From Earliella scabrosa (Eukaryota > Basidiomycota > Agaricomycetes > Polyporales > Polyporaceae): a DNA stretch of 64,000 bases. Positions 9,591-19,426 of this stretch are shown piece by piece. The notes beneath the pieces are model-generated. The model did no database searches, was not told where the DNA came from, and saw only the letters and a list, made by a program, of their open reading frames with translations. Position 1 is the stretch's first letter. Every line of letters begins with the position of its first letter. A program made the position numbers and the translations under genes. The stretch lies in NCBI GenBank assembly GCA_022605405.1, contig JABYQQ010000003.1, positions 806,001-870,000 of the forward strand, given 5' to 3'.

Positions 9591-10511
9591 GGCGCACACT
9601 GACGGAGGCGGAGGCCGGGGACGGGAAGCGGCGACATGGACTGCGAGGCGCGCTTTATGAGGGCGCGGGGAATGGGCCGGATAGCGGGAGTACGGATAAG
9701 TCGAGGCTGGAGGCCAAGGGTCGCAGATAGGCAGGCCGTGCGCGTAGATGGAAGAAGTCCATCATCACCTGGCACACGCACAGGGACACATTCGCGTCAC
9801 ATCGGATGTGGCTCCCTCTCCCGCCTGCGCTCTCTCTTCCTTCGCATGGCCAGGAAAAATACTTGCGTGTGGCATGTGCACGCGGTCCGTCTTCCTTCGT
9901 CCGTCGTGCCTGTGGTTCGCGCGCGCGAATGGGAACGCGCACTGTCGGGTAACCCGACGTTGTGAATGCAGTCGTTGAGGAACGGGAGAAGTACATGGAC
10001 GCGAGCGAGGTCACCGGTCAGCGTTGCCATTCGATTGTTCGCCACGACATCGACCGCCCACGACGTCCCCCATCGCGACGGCGCGAGCTAGAATGTTTCC
10101 GCCAGGAAGCCAAGCTGCCCTCGTCAGTCCTTCGCAGTCCGTCCCAGGTCCCTCCCCTGCCCGAGTTGCGAGTCCTCCTTCCGGGCCTTTGAACGCCGAG
10201 CACTGCAGTGGCCACATGCGCACCTTCCCATCACTTCCCCCCCGCGGGCCGGCGGCAGCGCAAGTGACATCAGAAGAGTCGACTCGATCGACATCATCGC
10301 GGAGGCCCAAGCGGCGAAGGGACGTCGGGCGCTTGATCTTGTAGCCTCCAATGCATGGGGTTTGCATGACGCGTAGTTATCATGGGCATACACATACTGG
10401 TACCTCATAAGCATCGGCACGGCATAGGGCATATACGCTCAACGGTTCGACGTTCAACGTTCCTGTCCACACCTCTCTCTCCCTTCGCGCTCAATCAAGC
10501 TCGCTCTCCTC
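9591..10511. other. Intergenic: GH3 promoter side and GH131 3' end
   Basis: About 920 nt without a supported gene. Open frames on both strands lack recognisable domains or splice logic. The GH3 promoter should lie in the left part, with a TATA-like TCATAAAG on the minus strand at 9653-9660. Confidence 0.55.
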
Positions 10512-12056
10512 TCACGGCTGCGTCGTCGGCCCAGAGTCCTCGACGTAGATGCCGCTGTAGAAGATGTTCGTCTCGTTGATAACCTGCGGCTGCCCGTTGA
10601 TCGGCAGCCTCAGCGCACCTGCAGCGAGCGATAACACATTCAGTATACGATGGACCAAACGGGGAGCCATTGCTTGGACATGAACGGCGCTCACCGATGT
10701 GCCAGTCCGTCCCGCCGTTCCCGTTCAGCGAGCCCGAGTACACCTTCTGCAGCGGGCTGCTGCCAGTCGACACCCACAGCCCGCCAGGCGAGCCCGTCTC
10801 GAGGATGAAGTTGTACTGTCCGTCGCCGTCACACGAGCGCAGTCAGCTCATCCCGTCCCAGGGGCAGAATGATACGGAACAGAAGCAACGCACCCAAGTG
10901 CCCTTCACGGGCTGCACCGACCAGATGCTCTTCCCTCCGGTGATGACCTGCAGCGTGTCCGCGACGCCGTTCTGTCCTGGAAACACCACACCACACCACA
11001 ATCACATGAGTGACGCGAGTAATTGGGGGGACGGACGGGGGGGGATAGACCGGCGCTCACCGCTCAATTGTCCGTACTTAATGTCGGCGAAGTGTCCTTC
11101 CCAGAAGACGATCTGTGCGTGCGTGTGTGCGTCCCCTCAGCGTCACGTCCTCCAAGTCCGCGGCCGGCGCGACAAATGGCATCACTGATGCTCCCATACC
11201 TGATGTTCGTACGCGGGATCTGCGAACGCGGACACTCCGACGTCAGCGCAGGACACGGATGACAGCACAGGGGACCGAGAGGGTCTAAACAAAGCGAGGG
11301 CTGCGCACCTGGCGCGTTCACGGTGGGAATCTGCAGCGAGACGTGGAAGAAGAGGTGGCCGGAGAGCGACTTGGTCGTCTGCGGGATGAGCTCCGTCCTC
11401 AGCATCGGCCCCCCGTTCCAGGTCGACTGCCCGTTGATCTTGACTTTGACACCCTGCTTTGCGCCGCTCGCTGCAGGCCGGTGTTAGTGAGTACCGCAGG
11501 GGTCGGCGCTGGATCGGGGATCGAACGCACTGGCAGGGTTCTTGTACCCGCTTCCCAACGTGAGCCACGAGGACGCTTTCTCGCCCTAGGATGTCGGGGT
11601 AAGTCGATGCCCATGTTTAGCAGGTGCGCGCGTCATACATGCAGGTTCCCCTGGTAGAAGCGGAATGATGAGCAAAGGCCTCGACGGGTCGGTGAGCCAA
11701 TCGGACACCTACGTAGATGTACGTCTGGTAAGTCCCGACCTGGTTGCTCCAGCTCCAGTTATCGAAGTCGGCGGCAGTTCTGTCGGACCTCCGAATGAGC
11801 CTCCTGCTCGACTGCTTCGCGCGCACGGGCACCGGCATAAACAGCGTTCAGGGTCTACAAAGTAATGCGTTTCACGCTCGGACGCGTGGAGCCCCGTCGC
11901 TCGGATCGTCCCCAAAACCACTGAAATATCCATCCCCGGTGGCGTGCGCGCGCTCGAGCTGGCCATCACGTACGTGTAGTCATTGAACCTGCCATCCCAG
12001 ACAATAGCAGCCGAGGCAGCCGTGACGGACAGGAGGAGCGATGCAAAGCCCTTCAT
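10512..12056 (-). CDS. Secreted GH131 beta-glucanase
   Basis: Nine exons give about 260 residues. The start at 12056 opens a signal peptide (MKGFASLLLSVTAASA), followed by IVWDGRFNDYTTAADFDNWS and WSNQVGTYQTYIYG. Later family marks are YKNPATSGAKQGVKVKING, MLRTELIPQTTKSLSGHLFF (near 11370), DPAYEHQIVFWEGHF (near 11180), GGTDWHIGALRLP (near 10620) and FYSGIYVEDS at the end. The ITGG and LQVI strands between them fit a jelly roll. GH131 is a fungal family acting on mixed beta-1,3/1,4-glucans and cellulose, often secreted during plant cell wall attack. No carbohydrate-binding module is visible. It lies directly upstream of the GH3 gene on the same strand, a plausible endo-then-exo pair. Intron 2 (about 135 nt) is long for this window and its acceptor is the least certain. 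Confidence 0.87.
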
Positions 12057-13403
12057 CGCGGCGCGGAACTCTTAGCTTGCGGCTGGGCTTGAAGTTCTGA
12101 GGCAGCGGAGGTGCCGAAGCTTGCAAACTGGTGTTGATGCCTGACGCGGAGGGCGCAAGATGGTCGGGAGCTCGCACAGGCCATGTTCGGACGGTTTTAA
12201 GTACGTCGCGCGCGCGGAGGCGGGGCTGAACCGACGATCGCCCGTCGCGCCCCACGAGACGGGGGATGCGCGGCGGGCTAAAGCTCGGACCAACGTCGAT
12301 CCGTGCGGGGTCGGCGAAAGGCTGGGACAGGCGTGTCATACGGACGGCGGCGCTCGTGATGAGGCTCGAGCGATGAATGCGGGGTGGAGTGTGGTCTATG
12401 GTATGCCTCCGCGGGGCGCAGTCACTGGGCTGGTCGTCGTGCAAGCAGATGACTATTAGCTTCGTTCTTCCCCAGATTGGGGCGGCGCACCTCTGAATGC
12501 GTTCCTATTGTGAACAGAGCAACAGCTGCCGGGCATCCGGAGTTCTTCAAGCTGCGTGGGCAGGTGTGTACGGCGATGCGAGTCGGGCTCTGGATGACGG
12601 GGTAGAGCCTGCGTTCTAGCTTAACGTTAGCGCGAGCGGCACGTCTAGGTTGGCAGATGCTGGGAGGACAAAGCCAGCTGGGGGGCCGGAGATGGTACCT
12701 CAGCGGGCCTCGTCGCCCGTTCTCGCGCGGGTCCATTTGGGCAGAAGGCATGACGGAGCTGGTCGCGAAGATGCGAAACTCAAGCTTTTAGATGCGCTCC
12801 GGCCGCGACGTAGGGACGAACAATCTCGGCCCGAGGAGCTGTCTGGAATTCTTCCCCCTCGCATTCGCGGAGGATGTGCGCGCGGAGTGACGGTGCGACC
12901 GGAGATTCGCCCTGGACGGTGACATGGTGCGCTCAGGACGAGAATGATGCCCTGGTGCATTCCGTGCGATGTACACGATACGGAACGGTCTCTGCGAGCA
13001 TGCACACAGCAATGGAGTGGCGCGAGGGCGTCTGGAGCTCGAGGCGGGCGGCGGGGGCAGTAGAGGAGAGACGGACGGGGATGACATAGTGGCCGGAACG
13101 AAAGAGGATGGGAAAATGCGGACTGAATGGGACGACGAGGGTTGGCAGCGCGCGGATAGAGAGAAGGCCTGGCTCGCCCGATATGGAAATGGGGGTCATT
13201 GAGTGCCGGGCGATGCCGAGGGTACTGTATGTATAGAAGGAGGAGCGACCTCCACTCTGCCAGTCTCGAGCTGAGCCTACCGTCACTCTCGCAGTGCACG
13301 CCCGGTTCTTACCTTCTGCCCCCATCTCCTGCCCTCGCCGCACCCATCCACCTCTGCACGGCCGCCTCGCGTGTCCTCGACCCACACGCCGCCGCCTCTG
13401 TCC
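12057..13403. promoter_or_regulatory. Divergent intergenic region between GH131 and the Ser-rich gene
   Basis: About 1.35 kb with no supported gene. It must hold the promoters of both flanking genes, which point away from each other. Overlapping open frames on both strands (for example 12700-13299 minus) are compositional: they are Arg/Pro/Ser-rich and show no motif. Confidence 0.5.
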
Positions 13404-14786
13404 ATGTCGTCGCCTAACCGTCTCGCCCATCGTCGCCGATCTCACTCCGCTTCGTCTCCCATCCCCCGCCGGCAGCCAGACGACGTCAAATGGCGCATCT
13501 CAGCCAAACGCTCCCGGCCCAGCTCTATCCGGAGCCCTTCCTACAAGGAGCTCGCCCGTGATCAGCCCCCAGAGAAGTGGGACGTAGACCAGTGGAGGAG
13601 AGGAAAGCGTGCTCGCAGAGACTCCAACGTAAGTTCCGATCCTCTCTACACGCGTCCGCCGTCCCCATGTGTGCTCATGGAACTCCCTATCTATCGCTCT
13701 CAGACTGAAGAGTCCTCCGACGAGGCGTCCGGCTTTGGCTATAGCGTCCCATCGTCCGATCCCATCTTGCCCACCGAGCAAACGCCCACCCTCGGCTTCC
13801 CATCCACCTCCCGCCTCCCATGCTCCTCTGCCGCGTTCCAGTTCTTCCCACAGAAAAGTCCGCGTCGCCAATCCCTCTCCGGCTCTCGGTCTGCGCGCGC
13901 ACGTCTCGCTCGGGACGCTTCACCCCGCGACGGCGAACGTATCTCCCCGGATGAGGCGCGCCGCCTGCGCACAAACGCGCTCGCAGACCTGCACCGCAGC
14001 GTGGCGGAGAGTAGCGAGGGCCTTGTCCGTCGTATGCGGGACTGGGAGCGTTCGCGTCGCATGTCCGCCCGCTCCGAGAGACAGGCCCTGGGATCGCCTT
14101 CTGCGCTTGACGCGCCTCATCAGCTCCGGAAACCTGGGCGGCGTCCCACGTCCTACTACGGCACTCCGCAGGCAGCAGCCATGGTTGCGGAGCAGTCAGA
14201 GGACGACGAAGATGATCTCTTCATCGTTGGAGAGACCTGTTCGTTGCCAATGGCCCGCAGCCCGGCGCACAAGAAAAGGGCTCTCTCGTTGAGCATGATG
14301 GACGTCGACCATCCCGAAACGGAGGCTCTCCCTTCTCCATTCGCCAGTCTTGGTGGGAGCGAGCGGAGTTCCTCTCCCATCGACCATTCCTCAGGCCCTT
14401 CGGCCTGTTCATCCGACGACGAGGGACAGGCTGACATGGACACGGACCTGTCCTCATCCGGCGTATTCTCCACACCGGCGTTATCGCATACATACTCCGT
14501 GTCAACGAACTCCTCCCTCGTGTCACTCCCTCTCTCGCTTCAAGGAGGCGAGGGCGCCACCACGGCGATTAAGGCGTCCACCTCGTCTACCACAGTTCAC
14601 ACCTGCTACGCGTCACCTTCTGCGCCCTATCTCCCGTCCACCGCGTCGCGCTCGGAGAAGGCGATCGCAGCCTTGACTCTCGCCATGGCGAATGGTGCCG
14701 CAGGCATCAACGACTACGATGCTCTCCGCATGACGGAGGAGCTTACCACCCTGGACGAGACCCATGCGGGTGAACTGTGGAACTGA
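13404..14786 (+). CDS. Uncharacterised Ser-rich protein
   Basis: I do not recognise the family. The open frame reaches upstream to 13371, but the first ATG is at 13404 (MSSPNRLAHRRRSHS). A likely intron at 13629-13703 (gtaagt...ctctcag, 75 nt, a stop-free multiple of three) would join RRDSN to TEESSDEASGFGY, giving about 435 residues rather than 460. The protein is rich in Ser, Pro and Arg with acidic patches (EDDEDDLF near 14200). The N terminus has basic clusters (GKRARRD) that could act as a nuclear signal. A segment at about 13950-14060 (DEARRLRTNALADLHRSVAE, then SSEGLVRRMRDWERSRR) looks helical, and the last 40 residues (KAIAALTLAMANGAAGINDY) are the most ordered part. Its function is unknown; codon use looks genuine. 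Confidence 0.7.
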   Translation: MSSPNRLAHRRRSHSASSPIPRRQPDDVKWRISAKRSRPSSIRSPSYKELARDQPPEKWDVDQWRRGKRARRDSNVSSDPLYTRPPSPCVLMELPIYRSQTEESSDEASGFGYSVPSSDPILPTEQTPTLGFPSTSRLPCSSAAFQFFPQKSPRRQSLSGSRSARARLARDASPRDGERISPDEARRLRTNALADLHRSVAESSEGLVRRMRDWERSRRMSARSERQALGSPSALDAPHQLRKPGRRPTSYYGTPQAAAMVAEQSEDDEDDLFIVGETCSLPMARSPAHKKRALSLSMMDVDHPETEALPSPFASLGGSERSSSPIDHSSGPSACSSDDEGQADMDTDLSSSGVFSTPALSHTYSVSTNSSLVSLPLSLQGGEGATTAIKASTSSTTVHTCYASPSAPYLPSTASRSEKAIAALTLAMANGAAGINDYDALRMTEELTTLDETHAGELWN

Positions 14787-15937
14787 ACAAACGGAAACCC
14801 TCATCCGCCCATGATAGCTTGGTCCAATATTTTATTCGCCTTCCTCTCAAATTATGCATCCTCAATTCCATCGCATCAACACAAACACTGCTATCCATCC
14901 CTCCAACCTGTGCATATAATACCTCGCAGAGCTCAAAAGTTGCTATATCCATGATCACCCTCAGACACTGTATACCTAATCGTCTCCCCGTCCCTCTTGG
15001 TAACCCACGCGCGTTTCGTTGGTCTATACGTGTGTAGCTCTTCGGACTTGAGTAGTTTCTTGAACTCTTCTTGTTTCCGAGAGCGCAGATGTTCTCTCCC
15101 CTTGTTCCGGTCGCATTGGTCTCATGGCTATCGTTTGAAGTAGCTATCTTATCGTCTGTAATCCATCCCCGTCCTGTCGCATCGCATCCCCCATCCTACA
15201 GCTCACGCCCACGCTCCCGAGCGGCGGCGAGCGAACAGTCTAGCAGATTCAGAAGCAGCCTATCACTCCACGCGTCCGCGCACAATGTACTATTACTAGA
15301 CCCTCTCGCCCTCTTCGAGTAGAAGCAATCACACGTTCGTGGCCGTAACGTACACAGCGCGCCTTGCTCCGTGCCTCCCGTCTGAATCGTCCAGCACGCT
15401 TCCAGCCCAGGGGCGGGGCCCCGCACCCGCGCGTAGCACGTACGTCAATCCAAGGATCCGTCCGCGTCCCCGCGTCCTCGCGCGGCAAGCTCTAAGCTCC
15501 GTTCACACTGCGCCGTCCAGAGACCGTGCACTGTATTGGCGTGCGCCCCTGAGCGCGGGGCGCGTGGCCTGAAGCTTTGTGGCTAGAAGCGCGCGAAGGT
15601 GAGGGGAAGGTGCGCGCTGTCGTCACCCGCGCGAACCACGACCGCCCCCAAGGTTTGGCACGATGGAGAGAGTGATGTCGCGCTAGAAGATCACGAGGAT
15701 CAGCATTGCCTTCCCAGACGCGGCGAGGAGAGACGCGAAGGGCGAGAAGGGGCCTGTGGCTTGGAAGAGGCTCTGTGGCGCTCTCACACTCACCGGCGGC
15801 GTGGGTCGCGCGAAGCCCGCGTTGACGTCGATTGCTGTCAAGAGATCTTGAATAGAACGGACCAAGAAAACGCTGAGATTTGGGGCGGGTGTGGGCGCAA
15901 CATGCTTGAGACCGTGCACCGTGTCGGGGTGGGCGCG
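14787..15937. other. Convergent intergenic region
   Basis: About 1.15 kb between the convergent 3' ends of two uncharacterised genes. No gene, tRNA or repeat was recognised. The AT-rich stretch at about 14820-14950 is probably 3' UTR and polyadenylation sequence. Confidence 0.5.
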
Positions 15938-17687
15938 TCAGGCCTCCATTGGTATCGAGCCGCCCTGTGCCTGCGGCTTGTCGTACGTTAGTGGGAGCGT
16001 ATTGGACGTGGTGTGCGGGCCGTCAGCGTCGCTTGCCCCTAAGCTCGAGCTGTCATTCGCGCCCGCATCCGCACCATGGTTTGCATCCGACATCTCGACA
16101 TCTGGTGCGACCACAGGACACCCCTGCCCCTGCTCCAGGCCAGACGGTGACGGCAGCGGCGGTGGAGACGGGGAGGCGTCACAGGGATTCTGACCGTGGG
16201 CGATCGGCGGGGAGTCGGAACCGGAACCTTGAGCATCTCGAGGCGCGTCAGAGCTCGCGAAGATGCCCGCGGTGACCCGCCGCGCAATGTCCGACACGAG
16301 TGCGTTCTCGAGCGAAGACGCGAGGGTCTCCACTGCACCGGCGGTCCACGCGGACCGCTCGGCCTCGAGTGCACGGTTCGCGGCGGCGAGGCGCGCGGCC
16401 TCCTGCTCGAGCGCGAGGCGGCGTTCCTGCTCCTCTGCGTATAGGAGCTCGGCTTTCTCGCGCGCGGACATCTGCACGACCAACGCGCGTTTCATGTCTA
16501 CAAGGTGAGAGAGGTGCATGGTATGCCAGTCAGCTCGTTCTGGGAAGCGTGTCGCGAGGCGCGAACGGACGACGTACCCTCTATTAGAGCGTTGAGCCCC
16601 GGCGGGACGTACTCGGAGTCTTGCGAGTCTGGGTCGACCGGAATCCAGGGGAGGGCGTCCGGCCCTTCCAGCATATGGAAGTCGGCTTCAACGGCGGTCT
16701 TCTGGCTGTCCTCCTCGCCATCCTGCGCGGCGTCAGCTTGATCCAGTGACAGCGACAGGCGCAGAGGAGAGTGTCTTCGCCGCCGCTTCGCATTTTGTGA
16801 CGGTTCGCCGCTCATTGACGAGTCAGCGTCCCAGCCGGAGGAGTCACCCACCGAGACGGAGGTGGAGATGGACGTTGCCATATCGTAGTCCTCGGGCTCA
16901 GCCCTGCCTTTGCCTTTGCCCTTGTCGCGCGCTCGTGATCGTCGTGAGTTGCGGGACGAAGCACCGGGGGTCCGCGACACATCCGTAGATACGGTGCGGA
17001 TACGCGCAGATGGACGTCGGGCTTGGGTTGTATGCTCCTCACTGCTGGTACGGACCGTAGAGGCCGCTCGACGCCTCGGTGTATGCGCCGAAGACGTTGC
17101 TCGTGTCCTGCTTCGCGAACTCGGGCCAGGCTCAGGCGTAGAAGGAATAATCCGGTCGCCCACGACGGAACGCGTCTGAGACCGGGAGATCCGTGCAGGT
17201 AGCTTCTTGAGTTCTCTACGCTGGGTTCTCGCTGTATCATGCAGTCGTGAGCCTAGGTGTACGAAGGAGATGTGTCAGTCAAGACACACCGGTACGTGAG
17301 GAGTCCTGAACTTCGGATTCCCCATTTGGCAGCGACTCTTCGTATATGCTGGTTCGTTCTGCAAGGTGAGGTCAACCCTCTCAGTATATCTACAAATTGA
17401 AAGAGTAGCGTACTTCGCTTCCGAGGCATCATCAGCACACAGTCTAGACACAGATAAGTCAGTCTCGTCTCAGGATGTCTGCTCTCACTGAAGAGAGTAC
17501 GCACCAAAGATCCTCCCGCCCACTGGTACGCTGCTCGCCCGACGAACGACCGCTATTACCGCACACAACGCGTCAGCAACACACGCACTAATCCCCTCGC
17601 TACCGCTGATGTATACATACCCTGTCCTTGTTCGGCATTAGTACGCGCCCGAGTGCGAGTGCGAGAGCGTGATCGCGTCTGCACCAT
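15938..17687 (-). CDS. Uncharacterised nuclear-type coiled-coil protein
   Basis: I do not recognise the family. The open block at 17163 begins with GTG, but it continues upstream in phase through small exons, so the start is placed at the ATG at 17687 (MVQTRSRSRTRTRARTN). Proposed exons: 17687-17621, 17522-17505 (18 nt), 17443-17414 (30 nt), 17358-17290, 17252-16578 and 16497-15938, about 472 residues. All junctions are phase 1. The first half is basic and Ser-rich (ARDKGKGKGR, AKRRRRHSPLR), consistent with nuclear localisation. Around 16340-16490 is a heptad-like coiled coil (MSAREKAELLYAEEQERRLA onward). The C terminus is acidic and low-complexity. The two smallest exons and the 37-nt intron at 17289-17253 are the weakest parts. 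Confidence 0.65.
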
Positions 17688-18027
17688 GTCGACTAGTTGG
17701 GGAACTGCGAGAACAAAGCAGCACGAGCTGTGCGGGAGTGAGAGAGTCGAAAGATAAGCAGGGCCAGCATCGATGGACAGGAAGAAATTCGCTCCAGAGT
17801 CGCGTCCGCCGTTCCTCGAGCAATACGCGATCGTCCAGATCCGGGCGCTCAAGATTTGATCGACACACCATTCCCCGCGCACGATTCGGACTCCGGAGAC
17901 TCCCGCCTTCATTATATCGTTGGCCACATTACAGATGTCCATAGCAGTTGTACAGGAAGACATATAAGGATACAAGTCCAGCGAAAGGTATAGAAGAATC
18001 CTACAACAAACAGAGCAGGTCGACAAA
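17688..18027. other. Short intergenic region between tandem minus-strand genes
   Basis: The 340 nt contain the 3' end of the J-protein gene and the promoter of the coiled-coil gene. No other feature is seen. Confidence 0.5.
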
Positions 18028-18906
18028 TCACAAGGTAGCTCCAAGTACCTTGGCCGCCAACGCCCGCAAAATCTGTATATGTAGGCAACATCAGTTGAAC
18101 CGACTCCGGAACCACACGAAACACGTCCACGCACCTCTGCTTTCTGGTTGCCTCCGAGCTGCGAGAACACGGCAGCGACGCTCTTGCCCTTCGCGTCGCG
18201 GATTGCACCCAAGCGATTACCGGCGTACACCCCCACCATGAGCCCAGGGACGTTGGCGATGATGAACCCGAGGCCAGCTCCGCAAACGGCACCGAGCCAC
18301 GACCACCATGGGGCATGCCGCTCGACTTCCGGACGGAGAAGCTGCCAGTCGTCGTATAAGTGAGACGTCCGCTCCGGACGAAAATCACACGTACCTCTTC
18401 AAAGACGTCGGCAAAGACGTGCTCTGCGTCTGGTCGGTCCGCGGCAGTGGCACCCGTGGCGGACTGGGCTCCGGACGCGCCCTGGCTGCCGAACATGTTC
18501 GTGAAGGCGGAGAAGAAGTTGGAGGAGGCGTTGGGCTCCGTCGTCCTCTCTTGAGGGCGCCGACTGGAGTAGAGCATGTCGTATTCTTTGCGACGGGTCG
18601 TGTCCGACAGCACGTAGTACGCGTCCGCTACTGCCTGCATCGGAGGTTTGACGCACGCACATGGTTGATTAGTTGTGAATGAACGCACCTGGAACTTCTC
18701 CGTCGCAGCCCTCTTCTCTGCTGGGGTAGCAGTTGCCAGTCTATCTGGATGTGTCCTGGTGGCTGTGGGCATGAGTGGATTGACCTCACAGCACGCACAT
18801 CGTAGACTCACTTCAGAGACTCCTTCTTGTATGCGGTCCTGATCTCTTCAATGGTGGCATTCTGCTGAACGCCCAGCAGCTTGTAGTAGTCGGGGAACGA
18901 GGACAT
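18028..18906 (-). CDS. J-domain (DnaJ) protein with glycine-zipper membrane segment
   Basis: Five exons, about 200 residues, starting at 18906. The N terminus is a J domain: MSSFPDYYKLLGVQQNATIE, helix II AYKKESLK, then the HPD motif in THPDRLATATPAEK and AVADAYYVLSDTTRRKEYDM. The first 70 residues therefore can stimulate an Hsp70 ATPase. A Gly/Ser/Ala-rich, Phe-containing linker (SNFFSAFTNMFGSQGASG) follows. A hydrophobic Gly-rich segment comes next (WLGAVCGAGLGFIIANVPGL, then MVGVYAGNRLGAI) with GxxxG spacing, so it is likely membrane-inserted. The C terminus is short and basic (ILRALAAKVLGATL). No Zn-finger or CTD substrate domain is present, so it is a class III J protein. Which membrane it uses cannot be told from the sequence. 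Confidence 0.85.
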
Positions 18907-19426
18907 AGTGCGCGCAATTGCCGTCGCAGCACGGCCCCTCGCGGCTTATGTAGCTCCGCCCACGGACACTGACGTCACATACACGCCCCACGTGATCGTG
19001 TTCCCCTCAACTGCAAACGTGGCGAAGAAGTCGACGCGTCTCCAGAGCGACTGGGCTCAGTCGCGAGCGCGAACAAGGGATTGGCGATGCATGCAATCCG
19101 AGAACGTGCTACTAATCATACATGACAGGGATATAAGGATAAGAGTCCAATCTCTCTATACACGAGAGCACCGATGGTCAGTGTCACATCACTGGTACAT
19201 AACAGAGCGTGCGAGGATCCGAGATGCGAGTAACCGACGACAACATGTGCCTGTACATATGTATAGTGAGATATCGGACAAGGTATGGGCGTTGCGGGAT
19301 GGCAGCGATGGTATGCGGGAGTGAGGGTGCGGAGTGTGTGAGAGTGGGAGGAGGAGGGAAACTCACCAAAGACGACTTCTACGTCGTCTCATCCTTCTTC
19401 AGTGACACCGTGGGGGGATGCGAGCC
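18907..19426. promoter_or_regulatory. Intergenic region with CACGTG box upstream of the J-protein gene
   Basis: 520 nt hold the J-protein promoter and the 3' end of the next gene. A CACGTG site at 18989-18994 is followed by ATC, as at 997-1002. No gene is supported here. Confidence 0.4.

Noticed and set aside
17163..17163. Start of the coiled-coil gene at the GTG of GDRIIPS
   Set aside because: GTG is not a normal fungal nuclear start, and the frame continues upstream through spliced exons to an ATG.
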